This document shows positions 47,633 through 58,668 of a stretch of 64,000 bases of DNA, piece by piece. The position numbers were made by a program, and so were the translations under genes. The stretch is from positions 5,836,501-5,900,500 of the forward strand of contig WOAB01000568.1 in assembly GCA_027886185.1 (NCBI GenBank), written 5' to 3'. Source of the stretch: Rheum nobile (lineage: Eukaryota; Streptophyta; Magnoliopsida; Caryophyllales; Polygonaceae). The first letter of the stretch is position 1. Each line of letters begins with the position of its first letter. The notes beneath the pieces are model-generated. The model was not told where the DNA came from. It searched no databases and saw only the letters and a list, made by a program, of their open reading frames with translations.

Positions 47633-48080
47633 CACTACTAGAAAATGCCAAAATAGCGTTGTCCATTAGCGACGACTTCCGTTGGTATATCCGTAACTAA
47701 TAGCAACGAATATAAATATGTCACGCTTGTTGTCGCAAAAGTTTGCAACGGAATAAACATCGATGCCATCGTCGTCGCTATTTGCGACGGACATAGCGAC
47801 ACATGTTCCCCTTGTTGCAATGGGCATACCAAACATGTCGTGGATTGTATTACACGTCGCTACGGTGGTCGCTAATTTGTGACGGCTTTATCAACGACAT
47901 AGACGTTGTTGCTATAATAATGATATCTATTAATTACTTAAGTGCCATCGCGACAGCCGTAGCGAGTGTCGTCGCTAACGCATCCGTCGCTACCGCCATC
48001 GCTGAATCCGTCGCTACAGCCGTGGGTACGTATGTCGCCAAAATCCGGATAAAACCCTAACTTTAATTATCGCTCCGCCT
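47633..48080 (+). repeat. CACTA 5' terminus and subterminal repeats
   Basis: The terminal inverted-repeat sequence starts at 47633; the 3-bp target site would be GTT (47630-47632). About ten copies of GTCGCTA, GTCGTCGC or GCGACGG occur in both orientations between 47660 and 48045. Such subterminal arrays bind the transposition protein in known CACTA elements. Confidence 0.8.
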
Positions 48081-48336
48081 TTTTGCATACTCATTATCTA
48101 CGACGACGGAAGATTAATGTCTAATTTCACGATTTCTCAAACCTATATTATTAAGTGTTGTCAACTCAAAATTCAATCTCCTATACACGTACGTACGTCT
48201 AGATTCAAGATTATTCAAGTTGTGAGGTTAGTGATTGAAATTCAAGTATCTAAATTTCATGTTGTATTGTAGATTAAAAGATTATTTATTTCTATGTATG
48301 CTTGGATGTTTTTGTACACATGTGCATGCAGAAGAA

Positions 48337-50068
48337 ATGGATAATAATCGTGCTTGGATGTATGATATGTATGACCGTGGAGAAACTAAGGCTGAATTTT
48401 TCAATGGAGTGGACGTTTTTTTGAAGTTTGCAACTTCCCAAGTTCGTTTCATGGATGGGGACAAAATAAAATGCCCATGTACCAAATGTCGTAATTGCAA
48501 TTTTTTTCCAAAGGATGATGTTGAAGAGCATTTATATCGGCGTGGGTTTATGCCTAACTATTATTGGTGGACGGCACATGGTGAGCCATCCGAACCATTT
48601 GTACCTCCTTTGAGTAGGGAGCATTTATCAGGGGATAATCGAGGAGATCTCTATGGACAATTAAACGCAGAGAAAAGAATGGTATTTGATATTGCAGGTC
48701 CTAGTTTTGTTCCTCCAACATGGTTTAATGTTGATCATAATGATGCTTCTGGTCCAACCGACGATATTCAAGATGAGGGAATAGAGAATTTTGGTCCAGA
48801 TGATGACAGATGCAGTTCCAACCGCAGAGGAGGCTAGGTGGTCCCAACGCTTTTATAATGTGTTAAAAGCGGTTGACGAACCAGTGTATCCAGAGTGTGA
48901 GACACATACACATTTGTCTTTTGTGTCAAGGCTTCTGAGTTTGAAAAGTGAACATAACATGTCTGAAGGCCTCTTTAATGGTTTTGTTCAGTTGTATGAT
49001 GAGGTGTTGCCTTCAGGTCATAAGATTCCGAAAGATTACTACCAGAAAAAGAAAGTGTTTCAGAGTTTAGAATTGCATGTGGTGAAAATTCACATGTGTC
49101 CTAATGGTTGTATGCTATACTGGAAGGATGATGTTGATGCAAAATCTTGCAAGTTTTGAGGTCATGACATGTATGAGCGTAAAGGTGGTCTAAATTCAGG
49201 AATTCCGCATCAAGTTTTACGATACTTGCCTCTAACTTCGCGACTGCAAAGACTATATGCAGCTGAGGCTATGACTTGGCATGCACGTTATGTACCAGAT
49301 GAGGGAATAATGAGTCATCCGTCACATGGTGAGGCATGGAAAAAGTTGGATGCAACATATCCAGATTTTGCTTCAGAGCCCCGTAACGTCCGCTTAGGTT
49401 TATGCACTGACGGCTTTGTACCTTTTAGCACAACAGGAAAGACATATTCTTGTTGGCCGGTGATTGTGACTCCTTACAACCTTCCACCAGATATGTGCAT
49501 GAATAGACAATACCTGTTTTTGTCATTGATAGTGCCTGGTCCTCGAAATCCAAAACAATTAATAGATGTGTGCTTGCAGCCTCTAGTTGATGAGTTACAT
49601 CAGTTGTGGGAGTCTGGTGTAACCACTTATGATGTCTCAAGGAAAGAAAACTTTGTCATGCGTGCAGCTTTACTTTGGACAATCAATGACTTCTCTGCTT
49701 ATGCTATGTTGTCAGGATGGAGTACTGTAGGAAATTTAGCTTGTCCATATTGCATGGAGCGAACAGATTCATTCCGCTTAGAACATGGTAAGAAGGCTTG
49801 TTGGTTTGATTGTTCACGACCGTTCTTGGAAAGTAACCATCCTTTTCGCAAAAATAAGAAAGACTTCTTTGTTAATCGAGTGGTAAGTTCACCACCGCCC
49901 CCGATGTTGATGGGGGAACAAATTTGGGAGCGTGTTCGTCAATTTCACATTGTCATTGATGACCCACACAACAAACCTGATGGATATGGAAGTTCTCATA
50001 AGTGGGCAAAGCAAAGTATTTTATGGAGACTTCCATATTGGAAACATCTTTTGGTTCGTCACAACCTA
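48337..50068 (+). pseudogene. CACTA transposase N-terminal half (transposase-associated + tnp2)
   Basis: ATG 48337 (MDNNRAWMYDMYDRG) follows a TGCATGCAG splice-acceptor-like site. The transposase-associated domain has CPCTKCRN and YRRGFMPNYYWWTAHGE. A frameshift near 48800 and a TGA near 49157 break the frame. The tnp2 domain continues with CPNGCMLYW, RYLPLTSRLQRLYA, GLCTDGFVPF, MLSGWSTVGNLACPYC and LPYWKHLLVRHNL. It is interrupted at 50068 by the chromovirus. Removing the insert and one TSD gives RHNLDIMHIEKN, the usual tnp2 continuation. Confidence 0.88.
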
Positions 50069-50807
50069 TGATGAGGAATCGACCCCGCCATTAGTGCCAA
50101 CCTTTGATGGACCGATCACTAGGTCAAGGTCGAAGGAACTGCGTCAAGAGCTGGAGACGTTTATGGCACATGCACTATCACATGACGAAGAGGACAAGTC
50201 CAAAGTCAAGGCGTTGACTTTAATGTTCAACGTTACCTATGTTTAATAATCTTATTAATTTCTGCATTGGTTATTTTTAGGATTATTATTTAATTGTTTT
50301 AAGCTTTCTATTTTCGGATATTTCGGAAATATCTGTAGCTTTTGGGAGAGCATAGGGTCGGCCACTCTTAGGGTTATTTAAGGCTCCCTTGTCTTCTTCC
50401 TTAGGCAGATTTTCTCATATTGTTAAAACACAAAAAAAACAGAGCTTGGTTTTTGCTTTGAAAACTCGGCTCCCCGTGAGAGTCTCAATCGATTGTTCTT
50501 TCCTGCTTAGTTGTTTTCGTCTTTGTCAAGTCCCTCTGGAGTTGGTGATTTCGTACATCATAAGCAATCCTCTCCGTGCTCCAAGTTCGTCATCGATTCT
50601 TGGTTGTGTGGCGTTGTAGAGATCGGGTTGGTAGATCGTTCGACAAGGTTCCTTGCTATCAAGCAAGCGGGTTTTCTCGTCGTTTCTATTGGTTCTTTCG
50701 AATTATCCTTCATTTATTTCACTTCCGCCATTCTCTAATCTCTCGTGTTTTCTTTGTTTTGAGATCCGTTGCCTAGATCCATCTCCTACACGGCTAACCC
50801 CGTATCA
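50069..50807 (+). repeat. 5' LTR of the young chromovirus
   Basis: 739 bp from TGATGAGGAATCG to CCCCGTATCA. A TTATTTAAGG box near 50373 may serve as TATA. Its first 180 bases repeat the integrase tail coding sequence. Confidence 0.95.
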
Positions 50808-50808
50808 A

Positions 50809-50822
50809 TTGGTATCAGAGCT
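50809..50822 (+). promoter_or_regulatory. Primer-binding site of the young chromovirus
   Basis: TTGGTATCAGAGCT, two bases after the LTR, matches the complement of the initiator tRNA-Met 3' end. Confidence 0.9.
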
Positions 50823-52200
50823 TTGCGGTTTCAGATCGCCTTTGACGGTTCCAGATTCATCATCAAAAATTGGATCTTCTTGTTTTCAATCCTCAATTGA
50901 ATCTCTTTGTTTGAGTCACATTAGTGAATTGATTAGTCTGACTGATTGTTTGCTTTTGTTTGTCTTGGAAAGGAGTTCGTTGCGGTTGATTGTGACTACG
51001 AGGATCCCCAAAAACACACCAAAACCGTACCAAAAACAGTGCCAAAACCGTCCAAATTTTTTTCGGCCCCCTCCATTGTTGTTCGAACCCTAGCTTGGCG
51101 AGCAAGACACAAAGGCGTCCAGGTTCGTGATCGCAAAAGAGATCCTGTTGTTCCAATTTTTGGTAATCTTCAAGATCCTTCATTGATTTTCTAGAGATTT
51201 TATTTTATTTTTAATTGTGTAATATCCCAGGAAAAACAAGTTGCCTAAAAAAAAAAAAAAAAAGAAGTTACCGAAAAGAATTTCAAATAAAAAAAAATTC
51301 AGAAACGAGGCATCTGGGATTATTATTATTTTTGAATTAATTTTGTCTCTAGGGCAATATTGTTACAATTACCAAAATAGGATTGTTACAGCTACAGGAA
51401 GGTTCGACTTCAAAAAAAAATTCGATCTCCTGCCGTTGCAACTCTTCATCGCCGGCACCGGTCTCCTTTCTTCGTCCCGCCGCCTCGCCGGTTTCCTCTC
51501 CACGCCGCCGGCTCGCAAGCTTTGCACAACACCAGCCGCCGGTCTCTTTCTCCCCGCCGGTTTTCCTCTTCCACCAGCCGTCTCATTCGGCGCCATCTCT
51601 GTCCAGCTTTCGCATCTGCCGTCGACCCGGCCCCAACCCGACCGGGTCCAGACCGGGTGAGCCTCAGTTGACCCAGCCCTCACGTACCTGCCACCGACCC
51701 GGCCCCAACCCGACCGGGTCCCACCCGAGTTCTCCTCAGTCACCACCACCCGGCCTCCACCCGACCGGGTCCTGCCCGAGTTGTCCTCAGTCGAGCCGTC
51801 CCGTTCCCCTCTTTTCTGAACCCTTACACTCCCTCGGGTCACTCTCGGCTTCAATTGGCTTCGTTCCGAGTCAACAAAGGTACGTCTTTCTGACTTGTCA
51901 TTCGCATTTCTTGAGTTCGAAACACATATATCTTTAGTTGCATTTCATTCTTATAACTATAGTTGTGTCGCTTTCCTTGTTGAGTCGTTCTCTAGTCTCG
52001 CTTTTGTTTGAGTCATTTTCGTCGTACATCTACTTGTCTTGTCTACTACATCACTGCTTGACCTTGATTTGTTGCGTATCTTGAGCACATAGAGACCTTG
52101 TCATTTACGAGCCTAACTTCGCAGGTTGTACAATCAACGAGTGCAAACACTTGAGAGTTTTTGGTTTTACTAACCTTAACGTCTTTCTGTGTTCGTCTAA
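50823..52200 (+). other. Leader of the young chromovirus with GC-rich repeats
   Basis: About 1.4 kb untranslated. An A-run lies at 51248-51265. A GC-rich part 51625-51800 has three or four imperfect 55-75-bp repeats, each containing CCCGACCGGGTCC, with CTCAGTCACC/CTCAGTCGAG-type spacers. The open frames across it on both strands are by-products of this composition. Confidence 0.6.
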
Positions 52201-52209
52201 GTGGTGATC

Positions 52210-54252
52210 ATGTCAGGTTCCGGTGATGAACAGGTTTCCGCGAATGGTTCCCCTGCCGATATGCAAGCCATTCTGCAACAATTGGCTTCTACAGTCGCAC
52301 AGTTGTCGGCGAAGTTTGACGCTTTGGAAAATCGCCCAACTCCACAACCGGCTGTGCAGGAACACATTGGCCCATCAAATGGCGCACCTCTTCCGGCCAC
52401 CGAGCCCTTGGTCGACCAAGCCACGGCCTACCAAGCGGCGATGGACGAGCGTCAGCCGCCGAGAGCACATGGCACCAACCGCATCCGTCCGATTCAGCAT
52501 CTCGTGCCTCGTGACAGGTTTGATTCACCTCCTTCGTCTCCTCGTTCTAGTTTATGGGGTGATGATGATATGCAGGACTATGAGCGCGAGGAGCGTAATG
52601 AGTGGCGTCCTTACCGCCAACGCCATGACCGCGAGCCGCATCGGCGTCGTGAAGCCGAGCAAGACGGCATTGGACGGATCAAAGTGAAGATCCCGGCTTT
52701 TGATGGAAAGTGTGATCCAGACGTCTACCTTGAATGGGAGACGAAGATTGAGCAGATTTGGAGTTGTCACAATTTTCCCAAAAATAAAAAGGTACAACTC
52801 GCTGCTCTTGAGTTTACTGGTTATGCTTTGGTTTGGTGGGATTCTGTTGTGAAGGCTCGAAGACAAGCCATGGACCCTCCGGTCGCCACATGGAACCAGA
52901 TGCGAGCTATGATGAGGGCCCGCTTCATGCCCCACCACCACAATAGAGTTCTCCGAAACCGTTTGGAGACTATAAGGCAAGGCTCCTTAGGTGTTGAAGA
53001 GGTCTACAACAATATGCAGATAGCCATGGCACGCGGCAACGTCGTCGAGGATGAAGAAGCCACGATGTCCAGGTATCTTCGTATTTTGCATCCTCATTTA
53101 GCTGACACTATAGAATTGTATCCCTATTCTACCATGACAGATTTGCTACACCAAGCAATTAAAGTGGAGAGACAATTCAAGTCCAGCTACAGCCAGCAAC
53201 ACCGCACGGTGCCACAACGCCAAAGCTGGCGTCCCGACCAGCAGCAGGGCCGCAACAACCACCAGCGCAGCCGCCCCGCAGCCGGTCCGCCTCGCGGCAA
53301 TGAGCCAAATTCACGTGGTGCGCACCCCTCTACCTCAACCGCACCACAACAGCCCACACGGCCCGCCCCTACAGCTTCACGAGGTAACCCTACTGACCCT
53401 CCTCCTAGAGCTCGAGATATCACTTGCTTTAAATGTCAAGGAAAGGGTCATTACATGAAAGATTGTCCTAATACTCGTGTTTTGATGATTAATCATTTGG
53501 GTGAGTTAGAGTCTGAGTCTGACACTGAGCATGATAATTTAGTTGCTAGCAATGATATGAATGAGCATGCCGATGATGATGATTTGGATTTTATTGAATA
53601 TGAGCATGGTGATTCATTAATTGTTAGGAGGACTTTGCATGTTAATCAGGCTCCCTGTGATGATAATCAGCGTGAGAATTTATTTCATACCAGATGTCTT
53701 GTTAAAGGGAAAGTGTGCAACATGATTATTGATGGTGGTAGTTGTTGTAATATTGCTAGTGTTGAATTAGTTAATAAACTGCAACTCCCTACTTTTTTGC
53801 ATCCTAGACCTTATAGACTTCATTGGATGAATGACTGTGGTGAACTCAAGGTGAATAAGCAAGCTAAGATCACTCTTAAACTAGGAACTTATGAGGATGA
53901 AATTTTATGTGATGTTGTTCCTATGCAAGCTTGTCATATTTTGTTGGGTCGTCTTTGGCAATTTGATAGACATGTTATTCATGATGGACGTACTAACCAG
54001 CATGCCTTTGAGTTTCGTGGTAGGAAAGTGGTGTTGAAACCGATGACGCCGCTTCAAGTGGCTGAGGCTTATGATAATAAACGAGAGGCCGAACGTAAGG
54101 GTAAGTCCCCAACAGACCCATCCACTGGCACCCCACGGACTGACCTTACCCTTGCCTCTGCTCCTAGCCTCCAGCCGAGACCACCTGGTAGATTACCTTC
54201 CCCCGGACGTCGCCCTCATGTCCCTTTGTCAGACCTATACCCTGTTAGGTGA
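52210..54252 (+). CDS. Chromovirus Gag-protease polyprotein
   Basis: The ATG at 52210 (MSGSGDEQVSANG) is the likely start, since 52201 is only an upstream GTG in the same frame. About 680 residues. N-terminal helix (MQAILQQLASTVAQLSAKFDAL), an Arg-rich part, and the retrotransposon gag domain (VYLEWETKIEQIWSCHNF, ALVWWDSVVKARR, RYLRILHPHLADTIELYPY). A Pro/Arg/Gln-rich linker, the CCHC knuckle CFKCQGKGHYMKDC (about 53427), an acidic segment and an aspartic protease with IIDGGSCCNIAS (about 53728) and LLGRLWQFDRHVIHDG follow. Gag forms the particle; the protease matures it. The frame ends at a TGA 54250, overlapping the RT frame. Confidence 0.9.
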   Translation: MSGSGDEQVSANGSPADMQAILQQLASTVAQLSAKFDALENRPTPQPAVQEHIGPSNGAPLPATEPLVDQATAYQAAMDERQPPRAHGTNRIRPIQHLVPRDRFDSPPSSPRSSLWGDDDMQDYEREERNEWRPYRQRHDREPHRRREAEQDGIGRIKVKIPAFDGKCDPDVYLEWETKIEQIWSCHNFPKNKKVQLAALEFTGYALVWWDSVVKARRQAMDPPVATWNQMRAMMRARFMPHHHNRVLRNRLETIRQGSLGVEEVYNNMQIAMARGNVVEDEEATMSRYLRILHPHLADTIELYPYSTMTDLLHQAIKVERQFKSSYSQQHRTVPQRQSWRPDQQQGRNNHQRSRPAAGPPRGNEPNSRGAHPSTSTAPQQPTRPAPTASRGNPTDPPPRARDITCFKCQGKGHYMKDCPNTRVLMINHLGELESESDTEHDNLVASNDMNEHADDDDLDFIEYEHGDSLIVRRTLHVNQAPCDDNQRENLFHTRCLVKGKVCNMIIDGGSCCNIASVELVNKLQLPTFLHPRPYRLHWMNDCGELKVNKQAKITLKLGTYEDEILCDVVPMQACHILLGRLWQFDRHVIHDGRTNQHAFEFRGRKVVLKPMTPLQVAEAYDNKREAERKGKSPTDPSTGTPRTDLTLASAPSLQPRPPGRLPSPGRRPHVPLSDLYPVR

Positions 54253-55720
54253 CGACGACCGAGCTACACTCCCAGCTTCTATCCGGACCCTTTTAGATGA
54301 GTTCCTTGATGTCTTCCCGGATGAGATACCCCCTGGCCTACCCCCTATTAGAGGCATTGAGCACCAGATTGACCTGATTCCCGGTGCTACCTTACCCAAC
54401 CGGCCTGCCTATAGGATGAACCCTACTGAGACCCAGGAAATCCAGAACCAAGTCCAGGATCTTCTGGATAAAGGGTATGTTAGAGAGAGCCGTTCCCAGT
54501 GTGTTGTGCCTGTCTTACTCGTCCCCAAAAAGGACAATACTTGGCGTATGTGTGTTGATTGCAGGGCTATTAACAATATTACGATCAAGTACAGGCACCC
54601 AATTTCGAGGCTCGATGATATGTTGGATGAGCTCCATGGCGCCTCCACCTTCTCCAAGATAGATCTTCACAGTGGCTACCATCAAATCCGGATGAAGGAG
54701 GGAGACGAGTGGAAGACAGCATTCAAGACGAAGTTTGGTTTGTATGAGTGGCTTGTTATGCCTTTCGGTTTGACTAATGCCCCCTCTACTTTTATGCGTC
54801 TTATGAATCATGTCTTGAGATCATTTATTGGTAGATTTGTTGTAGTTTACTTTGATGATATTCTGATCTACAGCAAATCTCTGGAAGCACATGCAGAGCA
54901 CTTCAGGGAAGTTTTATCCACTCTCAGAGCTGTACAGTTGTATGGAAATCTGAAGAAGTGTGATTTTTGCACTGACAGAGTTGTGTTTCTTGGTTTTGTA
55001 GTGAGTGCTCATGGACTGCAAGTTGATCAGGAGAAGGTGCAAGCCATCCGTGACTGGCCGACCCCGAAGAACTTAGGTGACGTGCACAGTTTCCACGGCC
55101 TGGCTGGTTTCTACAGGCGGTTCGTTCGAGACTTTAGCACCATTGCAGCCCCGCTGATAGAGATCACTAAGAAGAATACTCCATTCCGATGGGGTGAAGC
55201 TCAAGAAAAGGCATTCCAGGCTCTCAAGGATCGTTTGACACACGCGTCATTGCTGGTTCTGCCTGACTTCACTCGCCCCTTTGAGGTGGAGTGTGACGCC
55301 TCTGGCATTGGTATTGGAGGAGTCCTCATGCAGGAAGGTAAGCCTACTGCCTTCTTTTCTGAAAAGTTGAAAGGTGCATGCTTGAATTATTCTACTTATG
55401 ATAGGGAATTATATGCCTTGTTTAGAGTGCTGAAAACTTAGCAACACTACCTTTGGCCTAGAGCATTTGTGCTTAAAACTGATCATGAATCCTTAAAGCA
55501 TTTTAGGAGTCAAGATAAGTTGGATAGGAGGCATGGTAGGTGGATGGAATTCATAGAAACATTTCCCTATGTCATTAAGTATAAGAAAGGAAAAGATAAT
55601 GTAGTTGCTGATGCCCTTTCTAGGAGACATACACTCTTGACCACTTTGGATGCTCGAGTCCTTGGATTCGTTTATATTAAGGAGTTGTATGATATGGATG
55701 CTGATTTTGGTGTGATTTAT
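54175..55720 (+). pseudogene. Chromovirus RT-RNase H, one stop codon
   Basis: In the +1 frame relative to gag-PR; homology to RT begins at about 54250 (DEFLDVFPDEIPPGLPPIRG). Motifs: LVPKKDNTWRMCVDCRAIN (54520), FSKIDLHSGYHQIRMKEG, MPFGLTNAPSTFMRLMN, catalytic YFDDILIYS (about 54849), FLGFVVS. The RNase H part has ECDASGIGIGGVL (about 55290) and DNVVADALSRRH (about 55594). A TAG at 55439 replaces the Trp expected before QHYL, the same codon lost in element 1 one position away. Whether the gag-PR/RT frame change is programmed or a 1-base indel cannot be told here. Confidence 0.85.
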
Positions 55721-57094
55721 AAGCATTGTGTGGAAAAGGGTTCATTTGATAACTTTTTCTTGTTTGATGGATTCTTGTTTCGAGTTGATAAGGTGTGTAT
55801 TCCTGTTTGTTCTCTACGATTATTACTTGTTGAGGAATCCCATAGGGGTGGATTGATGGGTCATTTTGGTAGAGATAAGACTTATAACATGTTGCATACT
55901 CATTTCTTTTGGCCACACATGCTTAGGGATGTAGAGAATTTTATCAAACGCTGTGTTGAGTGCTTACAGGCTAAATCTAAGGCGAAACCACATGGTCTTT
56001 ATACTCCCTTGCCTATTCCTTGCTATCCTTGGGTTGATATTAGTATGGATTTTATTGTTGGATTGCCTAGGACTAAGAATGGGAGAGATTCTATATTTGT
56101 GGTTGTTGATAGGTTCTCTAAGATGGCTCACTTTATTGCATGCCATAAAACTGATGATGCTAGGAATGTTGCTGATTTGTTCTTTAGAGAGATTGTTCGG
56201 TTACATGGTGTCCCTCGTACTATTGTGAGTGATAGGGATGTTAAATTTCTGAGTTACTTTTGGAAGACATTGTGGGGTAAACTTGGTACTAAGTTGTTGT
56301 TCTCTACTGCTAGTCACCCCCAGACAGATGGCCAAACTGAGGTCACTAACCGAACATTGGGTACTATCCTTAGGACTGTTATTAAATCTAATCTGAAAAG
56401 TTGGGAAGAAGCCTTACCACATGTTGAGTTTGCTTATAATCGGACTATTCATTCTTCTACTAATATGTCCCCTTTTGAATGTGTGTATGGTTTGAATCCC
56501 CTAACCCCTTTGGATCTTAAGCCGTTGCCTTTACCGGAACGAGCATACTTTGATGCTGATAGACAGGTTGAGTTCATGAAGGAGCTGCACGAGCGGACTA
56601 AGGCTCGTTTGGAAGCTACTGCGGCGAAGAACGCAGCCCGAGCTAATCACGGACGGCGTCAAGTGTTGTTCGAGCCCGGCGACTTGGTGTGGCTACACCT
56701 GCGCAAGGACCGGTTCCCGGAGAAGAGGAAGTCGAAGCTGTCTCCCAGAGGTGATGGACCGTTCAAGGTGCTGAAGAGAGTAGGCGACAATGCCTATGTG
56801 TTGGAGCTGCCCGACGACTATGGCGTGAGCCCGATATTCAATGTCGGGGACCTCACTCCTTATGCAGCCGCTGATGTTGATGACTCGAGGACGAGTCTTT
56901 TTCAAGAAGGGGAGAATGATGAGGAATCGACCCCGCCATTAGTGCCAACCTTTGATGGACCGATCACTAGGTCAAGGTCGAAGGAACTGCGTCAAGAGCT
57001 GGAGACGTTTATGGCACATGCACTATCACATGACGAAGAGGACAAGTCCAAAGTCAAGGCGTTGACTTTAATGGTCAACGTTACCTATGTTTAA
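55721..57094 (+). CDS. Chromovirus integrase, tail encoded in the LTR
   Basis: In the same frame as RT and open to a TAA at 57092. HHCC zinc domain (EESHRGGLMGHFG, HFFWPHM, CVECLQAK), then the DDE core with ISMDFIVGLPRTK (56040), IVSDRDVKF (56224) and DGQTEVTNRTLG (56328). The conserved C-terminal region (PGDLVWLHLRKDRFPEKRK, SPIFNVGDLTPY) follows. The last 59 codons lie inside the 3' LTR and contain GPITRSRSKELRQ. In CRM-type elements this tail includes the targeting motif linked to centromeric insertion. All visible catalytic residues are present. Confidence 0.88.
   Translation, partial: KHCVEKGSFDNFFLFDGFLFRVDKVCIPVCSLRLLLVEESHRGGLMGHFGRDKTYNMLHTHFFWPHMLRDVENFIKRCVECLQAKSKAKPHGLYTPLPIPCYPWVDISMDFIVGLPRTKNGRDSIFVVVDRFSKMAHFIACHKTDDARNVADLFFREIVRLHGVPRTIVSDRDVKFLSYFWKTLWGKLGTKLLFSTASHPQTDGQTEVTNRTLGTILRTVIKSNLKSWEEALPHVEFAYNRTIHSSTNMSPFECVYGLNPLTPLDLKPLPLPERAYFDADRQVEFMKELHERTKARLEATAAKNAARANHGRRQVLFEPGDLVWLHLRKDRFPEKRKSKLSPRGDGPFKVLKRVGDNAYVLELPDDYGVSPIFNVGDLTPYAAADVDDSRTSLFQEGENDEESTPPLVPTFDGPITRSRSKELRQELETFMAHALSHDEEDKSKVKALTLMVNVTYV
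56904..56916 (+). promoter_or_regulatory. Polypurine tract of the young chromovirus
   Basis: AAGAAGGGGAGAA, ending directly at the TG of the 3' LTR. It also encodes part of the integrase tail. Confidence 0.85.
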
Positions 57095-57656
57095 TAATCT
57101 TATTAATTTCTGCATTGGTTATTTTTAGGATTATTATTTAATTGTTTTAAGCTTTCTATTTTCGGATATTTCGGAAATATTTGTAGCTTTTGGGAGAGCA
57201 TAGGGCCGGCCACTCTTAGGGTTATTTAAGGCTCCATTGTCTTCTTCCTTAGGCAGATTTTCTCATATTGTTAAAACACAAAAAAAAACAGAGCTTGGTT
57301 TTTGCTTTGAAAACTCGGCTCCCCGTGAGAGTCTCAATCGATTGTTCTTTCATGCTTAGTTGTTTTCGTCTTTGTCAAGTCCCTCTGGAGTTGGTGATTT
57401 CGTACATCATAAGCAATCCTCTCCGTGCTCCAAGTTCGTCAGCGATTCTTGGTTGTGTGGCGTTGTAGAGATCGGGTTGGTAGATCGTTCGACAAGGTTC
57501 CTTGCTATCAAGCAAGCGGGTTTTCTCGTCGTTTCTATTGGTTCTTTCGAATTATCCTTCATTTATTTCACTTCCGCCATTCTCTAATCTCTCGTGTTTT
57601 CTTTGTTTTGAGATCCGTTGCCTAGATCCATCTCCTATACGGCTAACCCCGTATCA
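56917..57656 (+). repeat. 3' LTR of the young chromovirus
   Basis: 740 bp, 7 substitutions and a 1-base A-run difference from the 5' LTR. Followed by the TSD ACCTA. Confidence 0.95.
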
Positions 57657-58577
57657 ACCTAGATATTATGCACATTGAGAAAAATGTATTTGATAATGTT
57701 TTTGACACCGTGATGGATTTTTTCGGGAAGACGAAGGATAATTTGAATGCAAGAAAGGATCTAGCCATATATTGTCGTCGCCATGAGCTCCAGGTTGACT
57801 CTGATTATAAAGGCGTGAAACCAAAGGCAATTTATACGTTGACAAGAGATCAGAAGAAAAAGGTACTTGATTAGATCAAATCTTTGAAGTTCCCTGATGG
57901 TTATGCTTCTAACGTGGGTAGATGTGTCAAAATTGATGATTGCAAGCTCACTGGGATGAAAAGTCATGATTGTCACGTGTTTATGGAGAGGTTCCTTCCA
58001 ATTGCTTCCAAAGAGTTGTTGCCTACAACGGTTTGGGGCCCTTTAGCTGAGTTGAGTTACTTTTTCCGTTCTATTTGTTCATCATCATTGTCGGTTGAGC
58101 ATATGGAGCAATTGCAGTCTATGGCACTCGTGTTATTATGTAAGTTGGAGAGAATTTTTCCACCGTCATTCTTTGATTCCATGGAACATCTCATACTTCA
58201 TCTGGCATATGAGGCTCATGTAGGTGGACCGGCGCAGTATCGATGGATGTATAAATTTGAGAGATTCTTGGGTCATTTAAAGAGGAAAATAAAACAACCA
58301 GGACGTGTGGAAGGATCCATATGTGAAGCTTATTTGAAGGAAGAAGCAACAAATTTTTCAGAGCATTACTTCCAGTCTCATGTTCCTTCTAAATTGAGAC
58401 AAGTTGGCAGAAATAATGAAACTTCTAAAGGAGATGACCAGACCATTTCCATTTTCAACTACCCTGGTCGAAGTAGTGGTAAAGAGAATAAAAGATGGAT
58501 GACAGATGCTAGAGAGTTTAATGTTGCTCACATCTATACATTGCGAAACTGTTTGAAAGTGGATGAGTACATTAAGT
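57657..58577 (+). pseudogene. CACTA transposase, tnp2 end and DUF4218
   Basis: Resumes the transposase in the same frame as before the insert (insert plus TSD is 7,593 bp, divisible by three): DIMHIEKNVFDNVFDTVMD. A TAG at about 57872 interrupts it. The DUF4218 domain then reads LPTTVWGPLAELSYFFRS, LERIFPPSFFDSMEHLILHL, YRWMYKFERFLGHLKRKI and YLKEEATNFSEHYF. A splice donor GTAAGT follows EYI at about 58576. Confidence 0.88.
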
Positions 58578-58668
58578 AAGTTTCTTATTCTATAAACATT
58601 CATTGCTATCTTGGTTTATTGCGGCATATAAAATTTTCATAATACTATTTTTATGATTGACCGTTGTA

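Larger units (their letters stand above)
50069..57656 (+). mobile_element. Young Ty3/gypsy chromovirus, CRM-like, nearly intact
   Basis: 7,588 bp, TG..CA LTRs (50069-50807 and 56917-57656), a perfect 5-bp TSD ACCTA (50064-50068 and 57657-57661), initiator-Met PBS, gag-PR, RT-RH, IN and polypurine tract. The LTRs differ by 7 substitutions and one A-run length change over 739 bp (about 0.95%). Coding lesions seen: a TAG in RNase H (55439) and gag-PR and RT in different frames. The CRM-like assignment rests on the integrase tail running into the LTR; Reina is an alternative. Confidence 0.93.

Noticed and set aside
51369..51854. Long minus-strand open frame (161 codons) over the chromovirus leader
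   Set aside because: Caused by GC-rich repeats that leave both strands open. No start context, no domain, and it overlaps an equally open plus-strand frame.
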